Notes: generated from the letters alone by a model not told the origin. A stretch of DNA of 64,000 nt from DATLNM01 sp035536775 (GCA_035536775.1 DATLNM010000022.1:44069-108068); one strand, 5' to 3'. Positions 34,233 through 42,781 are shown, counted from the first letter of the stretch. Made by a program: numbers and translations.

Positions 34233-35470
34233 CCGGCCGCTTCGAGTAAGACCTCGGGGTACTTGTAGCCGCTTCCGGTGTTGTAGAGCACGACAGGGCC
34301 CACGAGCGCTCCGTCGGCAACGAGTCGCTCCGCCGCAGCAACGGTGGCGGCACCCTCAGGTCCGGCGAGCACGCCTTCTTCTGCGAGCGTCCTCATCCCA
34401 CAGCGGATCTCATCTTCGGTGACGGACGCCATCACTCCACCCGAGGCACGCACGGTCTTCAGCACGAGTCTGCCTTCGACGGGCGCCGGGACACGCAACC
34501 CAGCTGCGATAGAGGATGGGTGTCCATCCCACGGGGAGACATCCTCGGCTCCGGCTTCGAACGCCCGCGTGATCGGGTCGCAGTCGGTCGTCTGTACGCC
34601 GACGAGCCGAGGCGACTCCCCCACCGCCCATCGAGCAGCGGTGACCTCTTCGGCAGCCTTGGCCGCGGCGATAGCGGCGACCCCACCGCCCACCGGCAGC
34701 ACGATCTCCGACGGCATTCGCATCGACGACTCATCACCCATCTGATCGAAGAGCTCGAGCCACGCGCTCTTCTTTCCTTCCAGGCGGTAAGGCTCGTAGA
34801 AGGTCGCCGCCAGGAAGGCTCCGGTCTCAGCAGCGATCGCGACGGCGCGTTTCCCTGCGTCCGCGATCGAGCCATCGACGAGCACGAGGCGCGCTCCGGC
34901 GATGGCAACCTCTGCCTGGTTGGCGAGTGGAGCGGTGATCGACATCGTCACGGTCAGGGCCACTCCGAGGCGCGCCGCATAAAGCGACCATGCTCCTCCG
35001 GCATTCCCCGCGCTCGGCATGACGACGTCGCTGATACCGAGCTCGACCGCGCGACCGAGACCGATCGCGGCGCCGCGGGCCTTGAACGTTCCTCCGGGCA
35101 TGGGACCGTCGTCCTTGACGAGGACCTCGATGCCCCACCGCTCCGACAGTTTGGGAAGGGCTAGAAGAGGGGTCTCGCTCTCCCCCAGCGATGGTGCGGG
35201 AGCGCGCAACGGCAGCAAGGATCCGTAGCGCGCCAAGCCGCGTTCGAGGGCTCGGATATCCGCAAGCTTCGGGACGCGCGAGAGGTCGTATCGGCACAGG
35301 AGCGTGCCGCCGCACCCGCATCGCCCCTGGAGGACGTCGGCGTCATGACGCATGCCGCACGCGGCGCACTCGAGGTGCGACAGCGCGGACGGGAAGTCGG
35401 AGGGTGCCGTGTCGCTCAGACGATCCCCAGCGCGGAGCGCGCCAGAGGGCTCATCTTCTCGGGGTTCCAC
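34211..35470 (-). CDS. Threonine-synthase-like PLP enzyme with zinc ribbon
   Basis: About 419 aa. An N-terminal zinc ribbon (ECAACGMRHDADVLQGRCGCGGTL) precedes a fold-type II PLP domain with the Schiff-base lysine in GGTFKARGA, the substrate loop SAGNAGGAWS and the phosphate-binding VGGGVAAI. This matches threonine synthase-like proteins (O-phosphohomoserine to threonine), but related enzymes of other specificity share the architecture. The start is uncertain: there is no ATG before the ribbon. GTG at 35470 overlaps the DUF59 gene by 55 nt; a CTG near 35419 would be just beyond the DUF59 stop. Confidence 0.8.
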   Translation of the reverse strand: MEPREDEPSGALRAGDRLSDTAPSDFPSALSHLECAACGMRHDADVLQGRCGCGGTLLCRYDLSRVPKLADIRALERGLARYGSLLPLRAPAPSLGESETPLLALPKLSERWGIEVLVKDDGPMPGGTFKARGAAIGLGRAVELGISDVVMPSAGNAGGAWSLYAARLGVALTVTMSITAPLANQAEVAIAGARLVLVDGSIADAGKRAVAIAAETGAFLAATFYEPYRLEGKKSAWLELFDQMGDESSMRMPSEIVLPVGGGVAAIAAAKAAEEVTAARWAVGESPRLVGVQTTDCDPITRAFEAGAEDVSPWDGHPSSIAAGLRVPAPVEGRLVLKTVRASGGVMASVTEDEIRCGMRTLAEEGVLAGPEGAATVAAAERLVADGALVGPVVLYNTGSGYKYPEVLLEAAGQASSPT

Positions 35471-35730
35471 GGCGGGTACATCACGAGCTCGGTGGTGACC
35501 TGTCCGATGCCTTCGATGGGGGCGGTCACTTCCTTTATCTGCTCGTCGAGCATCGGCCCGATGGGACATCCCATGGTGGTCAGCGTGAAGTCGACCTTGA
35601 CGTCGCCCTCGTCGGCCACGTCAACCTCGTACACGAGCCCGAGGTTCCAGATATCGATCCCCAACTCCGGATCATCCACGGTCTGCAACGCAGCAATGAC
35701 CTGCTCACGTATCTCTTCCTTAGTCGCCAT
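35416..35730 (-). CDS. DUF59/MIP18-family protein (SufT-like)
   Basis: 104-aa protein with the DUF59 motifs IREQVIAALQTVDDPELGIDIWNLGLVYEV and LTTMGCPIGPML containing the conserved cysteine, plus a C-terminal MYPPWNPEKMSP. Such proteins assist Fe-S cluster assembly or delivery; it resembles the PaaD/SufT group. No suf genes are adjacent in this window. The ATG at 35730 lies in a short leader, downstream of the convergent-facing terminator region. Confidence 0.88.
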   Translation of the reverse strand: MATKEEIREQVIAALQTVDDPELGIDIWNLGLVYEVDVADEGDVKVDFTLTTMGCPIGPMLDEQIKEVTAPIEGIGQVTTELVMYPPWNPEKMSPLARSALGIV

Positions 35731-35844
35731 GACTCAATGTTAGCCCGAGGCAATCCGGCTGGACACCAGCGCGACGGGAGGGCGGAGCCCATACGCCGCC
35801 CGGACGGCGGCGGCGAAGCCGCCACCGTTCGCAAGAGCAAAAGG

Positions 35845-35868
35845 AAGAGGGGCCCCGAAGGGCCCCTC
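35845..35868 (-). terminator. Intrinsic terminator of the repetitive lipoprotein gene
   Basis: A perfect 10-bp stem AGAGGGGCCC/GGGCCCCTCT with a 4-nt loop begins 22 nt after the stop of the gene at 35891-36577. On the minus strand it is followed by TCCTTTTGCTCTT, a T-rich tail, as expected of a Rho-independent terminator. Confidence 0.75.
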
Positions 35869-35890
35869 TCAGTCGGTGCAGTGAAGCTGC

Positions 35891-36577
35891 TTACGGCTCG
35901 ATCAGTGAGTCCACGATCTTCTGAAGTCCATCCGCGATGCGCTGCGTCAGGTCGTGCGCCTTGACGATGGTGCCGCTGTCGCCGAGCACGTCGTCGACCG
36001 AGTTCATCAGGCTCTCGGTCAGCAGACGGACCTGCTCGACCTGGTCGCCGGCGCCGACACGTTCCACGATCGTGTTCAACCGGTCCAGCGTCTTGTCCAG
36101 GCTCTGCGCGAGGTCCTCATCGACGATCTCGAGCAAGCTCTCGCCGAGGTTTCCGGTGAGGTCCAGCGCGTCGGACACGGTGTCACTGTCGGTCACGTTG
36201 TCCACTGCGTCGACGAGGCGCTCCGACGTGTCCTGTGCCTTACTGATCGTGCCGTCACGGCCGAGCACGTCGTCCAGCGAATCGCCGATCTTGTCGAGCG
36301 AGTTGATGACCCTGCGGACGGCGCCGCTGTTCCCGGTAGCGTCGGCTACGTCTTTCTTGACGGCGTCGATCAGTTCCTTGAGGTCGTGGCCGAGCTTGTC
36401 GCCACTCACGTTGCGGATCGCATCTCGGGTCTCCACCGTGAGCTCCTGGACCTCTGTCTTGAGCTCGTTCAGCTCGGGGGGCGGAGTTTCGAACGCGCGA
36501 GGAGCGACGTCCGAGCCTCCGTTGCACCCTGCGACCCCGAACAGCATTACGACTGCACCTGCGAGGATCTTCTTCAT
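35891..36577 (-). CDS. Helical lipoprotein with internal repeats (unrecognised family)
   Basis: 228-aa predicted lipoprotein: signal peptide with lipobox FGVAGC (Cys18), then almost entirely alpha-helical, acidic sequence without cysteines. A duplicated unit is visible: residues 101-126 (LDDVLGRDGTISKAQDTSER...) and 194-219 (VDDVLGDSGTIVKAHDLTQR...) share 13 of 26 positions, 93 residues apart. Heptad-like spacing suggests a bundle or coiled-coil spacer on the outer face of the membrane. No family is recognised and no function is assigned. It ends at a good intrinsic terminator. Confidence 0.75.
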   Translation of the reverse strand: MKKILAGAVVMLFGVAGCNGGSDVAPRAFETPPPELNELKTEVQELTVETRDAIRNVSGDKLGHDLKELIDAVKKDVADATGNSGAVRRVINSLDKIGDSLDDVLGRDGTISKAQDTSERLVDAVDNVTDSDTVSDALDLTGNLGESLLEIVDEDLAQSLDKTLDRLNTIVERVGAGDQVEQVRLLTESLMNSVDDVLGDSGTIVKAHDLTQRIADGLQKIVDSLIEP

Positions 36578-36677
36578 ACCTGTCCCTCCTTTACGAGGCT
36601 AGCCCGACTGACCACTTCACCCCATTGCGAGGTGGCCCCTTGTGTCGATCACGTTAGGTGTCCGCCCTCTTCAAGGC

Positions 36678-36716
36678 TGTCCCCCGGGTGACTCCACCCG
36701 TGTCATCTCGGGGACA
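36678..36716 (-). terminator. Possible terminator after the Crp-type gene
   Basis: A 7-bp stem TGTCCCC/GGGGACA with an inner TGACTC-like extension begins 3 nt after the stop of the Crp-family gene (36720). No clear T tract follows, so the call is weak. The rest of 36578-36719 shows no gene. Confidence 0.35.
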
Positions 36717-36719
36717 CTC

Positions 36720-37412
36720 TTACGCCGATGCCCTTCGCTTGAGCAGGTCGGCTCGTATCAGCTTGATCTTGCGGCCCTCGAGCGCTAGGTAGCCCCGGTC
36801 CTCGAACGACCGCAGGATGACGTTCACACGCTGGCGGGACCCGCCCACCATCGCGGCGAGGTCCGCCTGGGTCATCCGGAGGTCGAGGAGCGTCTCGTCA
36901 CCCTGTTTCTCGCCGCGGTCATCGGCTAGTCCGAGGAGAAGCTTCGCCACCCGCCCGTGGAGATCGAGGAAGACGAGGTCCGAAGCCTGCTCCGTCAGTC
37001 GGCGCAGGACGTTTCCGAGTGACCGTAGCAACGCGTCCTGGAGGCGGGGGTGCTCCTGCAGGACGGTAAGGAAGGTCTCTCTGGTGAGCCCCAGGGTGGT
37101 GGTCGCCTCGAGTGCCTCCGCCGACGCCGATCGCTGGCCGCCGTCGAAGACCGCAAGCTCACCGAAGATGTCGGGGGGCCGCACGGTCGTGAGGACCATC
37201 TCCTCGCCGTCGGGAGAGGTCACCATGACCTTGACCAGGCCTTCGGCTACCAGGAACAGCGAGTCGCCCAGGTCCCCTTGATAGAAGATCACCTGGCCCT
37301 TCTTGTAGCTGCGTTCGATCAGGCGATCCGCGACCTTTAGAAGGGTCTCCTCATCGAGGTCCGCGAACAGATTGGACCCGCCGAGAAGCTTCGCTGCCCT
37401 TTCAGCCTTCAA
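36720..37412 (-). CDS. Crp/Fnr-family transcriptional regulator
   Basis: 230-aa regulator: a cyclic-nucleotide-binding beta-barrel (about 14-125, with FGELAVFDGGQRSASAEAL, the phosphate-binding cassette region), the dimerisation helix, and a C-terminal winged helix with MTQADLAAMVGGSRQRVNVILRSFEDRGYL. The FGELA...RSASAEA pattern is that of cAMP-binding members. No iron-sulfur cysteines are seen, so it is Crp-like rather than Fnr-like. It is divergent from a PrsW-type protease gene; the intergenic gap holds two copies of the dispersed repeat. Confidence 0.92.
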   Translation of the reverse strand: MKAERAAKLLGGSNLFADLDEETLLKVADRLIERSYKKGQVIFYQGDLGDSLFLVAEGLVKVMVTSPDGEEMVLTTVRPPDIFGELAVFDGGQRSASAEALEATTTLGLTRETFLTVLQEHPRLQDALLRSLGNVLRRLTEQASDLVFLDLHGRVAKLLLGLADDRGEKQGDETLLDLRMTQADLAAMVGGSRQRVNVILRSFEDRGYLALEGRKIKLIRADLLKRRASA

Positions 37413-37434
37413 ATGCCTTCGCCCTGTCCGCTCT

Positions 37435-37458
37435 GGCGTCCCGCCAAGCCGGTCCGCT
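37435..37458. repeat. Dispersed 24-bp near-palindromic repeat, copy 2
   Basis: GGCGTCCCGCC-AAG-CCGGTCCGCT, similar to copies at 18009-18032 and 37469-37492. It lies in the divergent gap between the Crp-type and PrsW-type genes, 10 bp before copy 3. Confidence 0.45.
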
Positions 37459-37468
37459 GTTCCGTTCT

Positions 37469-37492
37469 AGCGTCCCGCCGTGGCGGTCCGCG
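37469..37492. repeat. Dispersed 24-bp near-palindromic repeat, copy 3
   Basis: AGCGTCCCGCC-GTG-GCGGTCCGCG. Copies 2 and 3 start 34 bp apart, so one of them could be an operator or a small REP-like duplication. Nothing else is seen in 37413-37541 except the weak promoter of the PrsW-type gene. Confidence 0.45.
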
Positions 37493-37541
37493 TCCCATTC
37501 GCCCTAGGGCGAGAAGTATGACCTAGAGTGCCCGCCAGGTC

Positions 37542-38651
37542 ATGGGCATTCTCAGAGCTCCCGCGTTTCTCATCACGTACGCGGTCATCCAGACGCTCGT
37601 GCTTCTATTGCTGATCCGATTCCTCGACCTCTACGAGCACGAGCCGTTCTCGCTCGTAGCCATCATGGCCCTCTGGGGCGCCGTCGGTGCGACCGCACTG
37701 TCGGCCATCGGCAACGGCATGGTCGCTGCGAGCCTCAGCCGCGACGTCGATGCGGTGTTCGGACCTGCGATCTCCGCGCCGGTCGTCGAAGAGCTCGCCA
37801 AGGGGATCGCTCTCATCATTGCGTTCGGTGTCACCGCCTGGGCTCATTCGAGGTTCGGGATGATGCAGATGGGTGGAATCACCGACGGCATCGTGTACGG
37901 AGCTGCGGTCGGACTTGGTTTCGCGTTCACCGAAGACCTCCACTACCTCCTCGTCGTCGCGGCCCAGCAAGGACTCGACCAAGGGTTGTCACTGTTCCTT
38001 CTGCGGCGCGACTTCTTAGGGATGGGCGCGTTGCAGCACGCGATCTTTACCGCCGCCTTCGGCGCCGGGCTCGGGCTCGCAACGTGGAGCCGTCGGATCG
38101 GATGGCGCTCGTTGTGGGCCGTCCTCGGCCTATTGGTCGCCGTGTTGCTCCACGCGACCAATAACGGCTTGGTGCAGCTGGTCCTCGTGATGCGCTACGG
38201 GTTCGACGAGACCGCCGCGGCGCTCGGTCAGCTCGGCACGCTGACACCCCAGATGGAAGCGACGCGTGCGACGGTCTTGAACGCGATGGCAATCCTCGAC
38301 TTCGTCATCGTCGCCGCCTTCATCACGGCGATCGTGTTGTGGCTCCGCCACCAACGTCGGATCATCCGGTTCGAGCTCGCGAAAGAGGCCGACCTGGGGT
38401 TGATAGACCCCCGCGACTGGGAGCTCGTTCCTAGTTACTGGCGGCGCGTCCAGTGGTACTGGCAACTCTTGAGGGTTGGAGAGATCGAACGCGTCCGCGT
38501 CATCCGCCGCCTCCACACCGAGCTGGCAGGGCTTGCATTCCTCAGATGGCGGCTCGGAGCGGACTCAGGGCGGCCCGAGATAAGCAAGAGCCGTCAGAAG
38601 GTCGCCAACCTCAAAGCTCAGGGCGCGGTCGATGTGTACGCTCCCCAATAA
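37542..38651 (+). CDS. PrsW-family intramembrane metalloprotease
   Basis: 369-aa polytopic membrane protein. Family motifs are present in order: VVEELAKG (EExxK), the second glycine/glutamate motif GLGFAFTEDLHYL and the histidine motifs LQHAIFTAAFG and LLHATNNGL. PrsW proteases cleave membrane anti-sigma factors at site 1. A soluble C-terminal tail of about 90 residues follows. The ribosome-binding site is weak (AGGTC). It is divergent from the Crp-type regulator and is followed 36 bp later by a stand-alone cNMP-binding protein. Confidence 0.85.
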   Translation: MGILRAPAFLITYAVIQTLVLLLLIRFLDLYEHEPFSLVAIMALWGAVGATALSAIGNGMVAASLSRDVDAVFGPAISAPVVEELAKGIALIIAFGVTAWAHSRFGMMQMGGITDGIVYGAAVGLGFAFTEDLHYLLVVAAQQGLDQGLSLFLLRRDFLGMGALQHAIFTAAFGAGLGLATWSRRIGWRSLWAVLGLLVAVLLHATNNGLVQLVLVMRYGFDETAAALGQLGTLTPQMEATRATVLNAMAILDFVIVAAFITAIVLWLRHQRRIIRFELAKEADLGLIDPRDWELVPSYWRRVQWYWQLLRVGEIERVRVIRRLHTELAGLAFLRWRLGADSGRPEISKSRQKVANLKAQGAVDVYAPQ

Positions 38652-38687
38652 CAACGACGGCCGGCGAACGAGGGGACCCAAAGCGCA

Positions 38688-39119
38688 GTGAAGATCTCAC
38701 CCACAGGACAGGTCAAAGACCTACTCAAGACAGTGCCATTGTTCGCGGCGTGCTCGAAGCGCGAGATCAACCTGCTCGCAGGGATCGTCGAGGTCGAGCA
38801 ATTCGCCGCGGGGGCCGAGCTATGCCGAGAAGGTGAAGCTGGCCTCGGCCTCTTCATCGTGATGGAGGGCGAGACCGAAGTGAAGGTCAAAGGCCGGACG
38901 CGCCGCAAGCTAGGACCCGGCGCGTTCTTCGGCGAGATCGCACTTCTCGACGGCGGTCCCAGGTCCGCGACCGTGGTCGCGTCGACCGACGTGAAATCGA
39001 TGCTGATCCCCGCGTGGTCGTTCAACGCAACGCTGAAGTCCGACCCGAGCCTCGCGATCACGATGCTCAAAGAGGTCTGCCGGCGCGTCCGAACCTCAGA
39101 CTCGTCTTTGAGTACTTAG
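38688..39119 (+). CDS. Stand-alone cyclic-nucleotide-binding domain protein
   Basis: 143-aa protein made of one cNMP-binding barrel (FAAGAELCREGEAGLGLFIVMEGETEVKV... FFGEIALLDGGPRSATVVA) without a DNA-binding domain. The FGEIALLDGGPRSATV segment is the canonical phosphate-binding cassette. It could sense cAMP and relay to a partner protein. The start is GTG at 38688. The gene follows the PrsW-type gene on the same strand and ends in a 4-nt overlap with the convergent amidohydrolase gene. Confidence 0.85.
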   Translation: MKISPTGQVKDLLKTVPLFAACSKREINLLAGIVEVEQFAAGAELCREGEAGLGLFIVMEGETEVKVKGRTRRKLGPGAFFGEIALLDGGPRSATVVASTDVKSMLIPAWSFNATLKSDPSLAITMLKEVCRRVRTSDSSLST

Positions 39120-39964
39120 GTCAGTTCGATCCCCAGCAGGCGGGCTGCGTTGCCTTTGAGAACGGCCTCTTCCTTGTCGCCCAGGTTCATCTCGCCGAAC
39201 TCGTCGAGGATGCGCCCAGGGTCGAGCATCGGGTAGTCGCTCCCCCACACGAAACGATCCGACAACCGGCCGCGCGCGTCACGCTTGACCTCTTCGGGGA
39301 TGTACTTCGGACGCCATCCCGAGAGATCGACCCACACGTTCGTCTTGTGCATCGCGCTCGCGAGCACCTCGAGGTGCCACGGGTAGCCGAAGTGCGCCAT
39401 GACGACGGTCAGCTCCGGATGACGCGCCGCGACCGTGTCCATCAGCATCGGACGCCCGAAGTCATACGCGATCCCCGAGCCACCCGGTACGCCTGCGCCG
39501 AGGCCTGTCTGACCGACGTGCACCACGATCGGCAGCTTGTGTTCCTCGCACTTATCCCACAAGGGGTCGAAGCTCGGATCGTCGGGATAGAACGCCTGCA
39601 CCTGCGGGTGGAGCTTCAGGCCCTTCATCCCGAGCTCGGTGACGGCGCGCTCGAGTTCCTCTACCGCATTTGGCTTGTGTGGATCGACGCTCGCGAACCC
39701 GATGAACTGCTCGGGGAACTCACGGCAGATCTCCGCGACGCGGTCGTTCGTCAGCGCGGGTAGGCCCGTCGCGGTCTCCGCATCCCACGCGAGCAGCACG
39801 CCGAGGAGGTCCCACGCCTTGTACTCGGCCGCCATCTCCTCGGCGGTCCGGATGCGAACCTCGCTGCGGAAGAACTTCGTCGTTCCTTCGAGCATGGGCC
39901 CGATCGAGCCCTTGAGCCATTCTTCGGTGGACGCGTGGACATGGAAGTCGATCGCGCGCGGCAT
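39116..39964 (-). CDS. Amidohydrolase_2-family metal-dependent hydrolase
   Basis: 282-aa TIM-barrel protein of the ACMSD/amidohydrolase-2 group. Metal-site motifs are IDFHVH (residues 5-10), GLKLHPQ, PIVVHVGQTG, VVMAHFGYPWHLEV and the aspartate in FVWGSDYPM. Members are decarboxylases or hydrolases of small aromatic or cyclic acids; the substrate is not predictable. It is convergent with the cNMP-binding gene and lies 24 bp downstream of the antiporter gene. Confidence 0.85.
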   Translation of the reverse strand: MPRAIDFHVHASTEEWLKGSIGPMLEGTTKFFRSEVRIRTAEEMAAEYKAWDLLGVLLAWDAETATGLPALTNDRVAEICREFPEQFIGFASVDPHKPNAVEELERAVTELGMKGLKLHPQVQAFYPDDPSFDPLWDKCEEHKLPIVVHVGQTGLGAGVPGGSGIAYDFGRPMLMDTVAARHPELTVVMAHFGYPWHLEVLASAMHKTNVWVDLSGWRPKYIPEEVKRDARGRLSDRFVWGSDYPMLDPGRILDEFGEMNLGDKEEAVLKGNAARLLGIELT

Positions 39965-39988
39965 GAGACGTCCTTTCTTTGGGGCGGT

Positions 39989-41032
39989 CTAGAGGAAGAA
40001 GAAAGAGATCGCCATGATGATGTACGCGGCGACCAGCTGCAGGCCCTCGAGCCAGTTCGAACGCCCGTCGAGCGCGATGAACGCGAGGATTATCGCCGAG
40101 AACGCGACCGCGGCGATCTCGAACCCACTGAAGATGAAGTTCATCGGATGCCCGACGGCGAGTGACAGGAACACGAGCATCGGCGCGACGAATAGCGCGA
40201 TCTGGGTCGAGCTTCCGATCGCGATCTCGATCGCGATATCCATCTTGTCCTTGGCCGCGAGGAAGATCGCCGAGGAGTGCTCGGCCGCGTTCCCGACGAT
40301 CGGCACGATGATGAGGCCAACGAAGAGCTTCGAGAGATGAAGCTGCTCGGTGGTCTCTTCCAGAGCGCCGACGAGGAACTCACTCATCAACGCGACGAAG
40401 ACCGTGGAACCTGCAAGCAACGCGCCGGCGCGCTTCGCGGACCACTTCGGCTCTCCGTGCTCGAAGTCGGATCTGAACAGCGCCCGGTGCGTCTTCAGCG
40501 AGAACAGGAGCCCTGCGGCGTAAACGCCGATCAAGACGATCGATACCCCGATCGAGACAGCCTCCTCCCGGAAGCCGGTCGCGCCGGGCGTCAATGCGAA
40601 CAACGCGGGCATGAGAAGAGCGATGACGGCGATGACCAGACCCGTCGAATGCACGGCGGCCGACGATCGGTTGAACGTCTGCTCCTGGCGCGTCCACCCT
40701 CCCGCCAGGAATGACAGGCCCAGCACGAGAAGGACGTTGCCGATGATCGATCCGATGATCGATGCCTTCACGACGAGGATCTCTCCTTGGAGGATCAGGA
40801 AGAAGGCGATGATCATCTCGGTGACGTTTCCGAACGTGGCGTTGAGAAGGCCGCCGATCTGAGGGCCCGTGCGCGCCGCAAGATCCTCGGTCGCATGACC
40901 GATCAGACCGGCGAGCGGCAAGATCGCCAGAGCCGATGTGATGAAGATGGCCAGCGCCGGCCCATGGGTGAACTCGAGCACGATGGCCACGGGCACGAAC
41001 ACGAGCAGCCACTCGAGCTTGGGCTTGAACAT
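39989..41032 (-). CDS. Ca2+/H+ antiporter, CaCA (Cax) family
   Basis: 347-aa membrane antiporter with 11 or so helices. Both alpha-repeat signatures of the CaCA family are clear: GGLLNATFGNVTEMIIAFF and VGNAAEHSSAIFLAAK, each carrying the cation-binding acidic residue. This is the Cax/ChaA branch, extruding Ca2+ using the proton gradient. It is followed by the amidohydrolase gene with a 24-bp gap, and thiE ends 9 bp upstream on the same strand, so these genes may form one transcript. Confidence 0.92.
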   Translation of the reverse strand: MFKPKLEWLLVFVPVAIVLEFTHGPALAIFITSALAILPLAGLIGHATEDLAARTGPQIGGLLNATFGNVTEMIIAFFLILQGEILVVKASIIGSIIGNVLLVLGLSFLAGGWTRQEQTFNRSSAAVHSTGLVIAVIALLMPALFALTPGATGFREEAVSIGVSIVLIGVYAAGLLFSLKTHRALFRSDFEHGEPKWSAKRAGALLAGSTVFVALMSEFLVGALEETTEQLHLSKLFVGLIIVPIVGNAAEHSSAIFLAAKDKMDIAIEIAIGSSTQIALFVAPMLVFLSLAVGHPMNFIFSGFEIAAVAFSAIILAFIALDGRSNWLEGLQLVAAYIIMAISFFFL

Positions 41033-41041
41033 CGGCGGAGC

Positions 41042-41677
41042 TTATTTGAGGGCGAGCATTCCGGCGAGGCGGGCGGCGGCGGCGACCGGGTCTTTGGCCC
41101 CCGCCACCGCACGCACCACGACGATCCGGCGGGCTCCGGCCTCGATCACCTTGGGGAGGTTCTTCCCATTGATGCCCCCGATGGCGAACCATGGCTGGGT
41201 CGCGGACACGCTCACCGCGACCTCCTCGATGTACTCGAGCCCAGCGGCCGGACGCCCCGGCTTCGTCGGCGTGGCGAACACCGGCCCCGCAGCGAAGTAG
41301 TCGACGTCCTCGTCCAAGACGCGTTCGAGATCATCATTGGAGTGGATCGACCGCCCTACGAGCCCGCTCGGCAACAGGCGGCGGGCGATATTGACGGGCA
41401 CATCGTTCTGCCCGAGGTGGACGCCGGACGCGCCGAGCGCCAGTGCGATATCGGGCCGGTCGTTGACGATGAAGGGGATCCCCGCGGTGCGGCACGCCTC
41501 CGCGATGGGAGTGCCGACGCGGATGACGTCGGCGGCCTCCATGTCCTTTTCACGAAGCTGGAACGCGCCCACCCCGGCGGAGGCGAGCTCGGCGATGAGA
41601 TCCTCGGCGCGTCCGGCCTTGAGCTTGTGCGGGGCGACGAGGTAAAGACGGACGTCTGAGAAGACCGAGATCCTCAT
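41042..41677 (-). CDS. thiE: ThiE, thiamine-phosphate synthase
   Basis: 211-aa TIM-barrel enzyme condensing HMP-PP with HET-P (or the thiazole carboxylate) to thiamine phosphate. Motifs: GVGAFQLREKD, IVNDRPDIALALGASGVHLGQNDVP and FAIGGINGKN. Its partners thiO, thiS and thiG lie 19 kb away in this window; no TPP riboswitch was recognised before it. Its ATG at 41677 overlaps the stop of the upstream membrane-protein gene by 4 nt. Confidence 0.93.
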   Translation of the reverse strand: MRISVFSDVRLYLVAPHKLKAGRAEDLIAELASAGVGAFQLREKDMEAADVIRVGTPIAEACRTAGIPFIVNDRPDIALALGASGVHLGQNDVPVNIARRLLPSGLVGRSIHSNDDLERVLDEDVDYFAAGPVFATPTKPGRPAAGLEYIEEVAVSVSATQPWFAIGGINGKNLPKVIEAGARRIVVVRAVAGAKDPVAAAARLAGMLALK

Positions 41678-42096
41678 AGGGCGATCGCCGTGGGGCCGCC
41701 GTCGCCCTCACCCGCGTCCGGTTCCCATCCGACGTCCCGCTCGTAGCTCTTCATGCGCTCCGCGATCCGCCGCAACACCACAGGCACCCGGAACAGCGCG
41801 ATAGACGAGATGAGATACGGGAGCACATCCCCGACGACCTCGTACCACCGCTTGTCGAGAAGACTCGCCGCAGCGACCCACGCGATCGAGAGCGCGACGA
41901 GCACCTCAGCCAAGCGTCGGGGTGTCTTGCGCAGCGCGGTGTTCTCGAAGCGTTCCCGCATGGCGCGCACGGCCTTGTTGCCATGCGCGATCCGGAGGCG
42001 CCGCCAGGTCTGGAGCGCGGGATAGAACCTGCCCATCCCCTCGACGAAGCCGAGGATGAGAACCGAAACGAGCGCAGCAACTATCGCAGTGGCCAC
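41674..42096 (-). CDS. Small membrane protein of unknown function, 140 aa
   Basis: 140-aa protein with an N-terminal helix (about 4-20), a basic amphipathic stretch (about 30-60) and two more hydrophobic segments (about 66-79 and 86-107), then an acidic tail. No family is recognised. The 4-nt overlap with thiE implies translational coupling, but no functional link to thiamine is claimed. It lies 36 bp downstream of the secreted paralogue gene. Confidence 0.7.
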   Translation of the reverse strand: MATAIVAALVSVLILGFVEGMGRFYPALQTWRRLRIAHGNKAVRAMRERFENTALRKTPRRLAEVLVALSIAWVAAASLLDKRWYEVVGDVLPYLISSIALFRVPVVLRRIAERMKSYERDVGWEPDAGEGDGGPTAIAL

Positions 42097-42132
42097 GTCA
42101 CCAGCGTAAGCCGCCGGCGGCGTGAAACCGGG

Positions 42133-42657
42133 TTACTTCGGGAGCTTCACGCCTTTGCCTGCGGTGTACGTGAAGGATGCGCCGACGCCCGTGTACCCCG
42201 CGGTGCCCCCGTACATGCACACGATCGCCTTCACGAAGCCACCCTTGGGCACGATCCCCGACTCGCCGCTGGCCTCACGGGTCTGCTCGCTGACGGCGAC
42301 CGGCGAACCGACGTTGACCGGGTCGTTGGCGATGTCTTCCGGCGTTCCGAACTTTTGGTAGAAGGTGATGTCCAGGTCGACGGTGCCCTGTCCGCCCGTG
42401 ACTTCCAAGATGAACGGCTTGCCGGCGGTCTTCTCATCGACGTCGAAGTGATAGCCGATGTCGCCGTTGACCTGCTCCATACCGAGGATGGCGACACGGC
42501 GGTGGAGACCCGCGTAGCAACCCGAGTCGTCGGTGTAGGGCGCCGGCGCAGCGACGCTCCCGGAGACCTCTTGTTTGGTGCCCTGCAACTTGGCGGTGGC
42601 GCCCGTCGTCGGCACCAGCATCAGCCCGGCGGCGCCGAGCACGATCAGCTTCTTCAT
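42133..42657 (-). CDS. Secreted protein, paralogue A (PPC-domain-like, unrecognised)
   Basis: 174-aa exported protein: signal peptide (about 1-22), then a beta-rich domain. It is paralogous to the protein at 59978-60502: both have KQEVSGS, GC(Y/F)AG-HRRVAIL, GYHFDVD-TAGKPF, EVTGGQGT/EPTGGQGT-DLDI, FGTPED and an identical end TYTAGKGVK-PK. The pattern of short strands and FDVD-TAGKPFILEV resembles pre-peptidase C-terminal (PPC) jelly-roll domains, but this is a resemblance only. Upstream (42674-42712) are a GATTGCCCT direct repeat and a CCCTAG-TC-CTAGGG palindrome. Confidence 0.78.
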   Translation of the reverse strand: MKKLIVLGAAGLMLVPTTGATAKLQGTKQEVSGSVAAPAPYTDDSGCYAGLHRRVAILGMEQVNGDIGYHFDVDEKTAGKPFILEVTGGQGTVDLDITFYQKFGTPEDIANDPVNVGSPVAVSEQTREASGESGIVPKGGFVKAIVCMYGGTAGYTGVGASFTYTAGKGVKLPK

Positions 42658-42673
42658 ATCGAACCCCTTTTTG

Positions 42674-42712
42674 GATTGCCCTTGGCTTGGTGTGATTGCC
42701 CTAGTCCTAGGG
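42674..42712. promoter_or_regulatory. Direct repeat and palindrome upstream of secreted paralogue A
   Basis: GATTGCCCT occurs twice, 20 bp apart, and the second copy runs into the palindrome CCCTAG-TC-CTAGGG (42699-42712). The element lies between the PH-domain gene and the paralogue A gene and may be an operator. It could not be matched to a regulator. Confidence 0.35.
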
Positions 42713-42781
42713 TCAGGGTTCGATGCTCGGCGCTCTCTTCCTCTAGGCGAGGCGCCCCCTCGGTTCTTTGCCGAACCCCCC

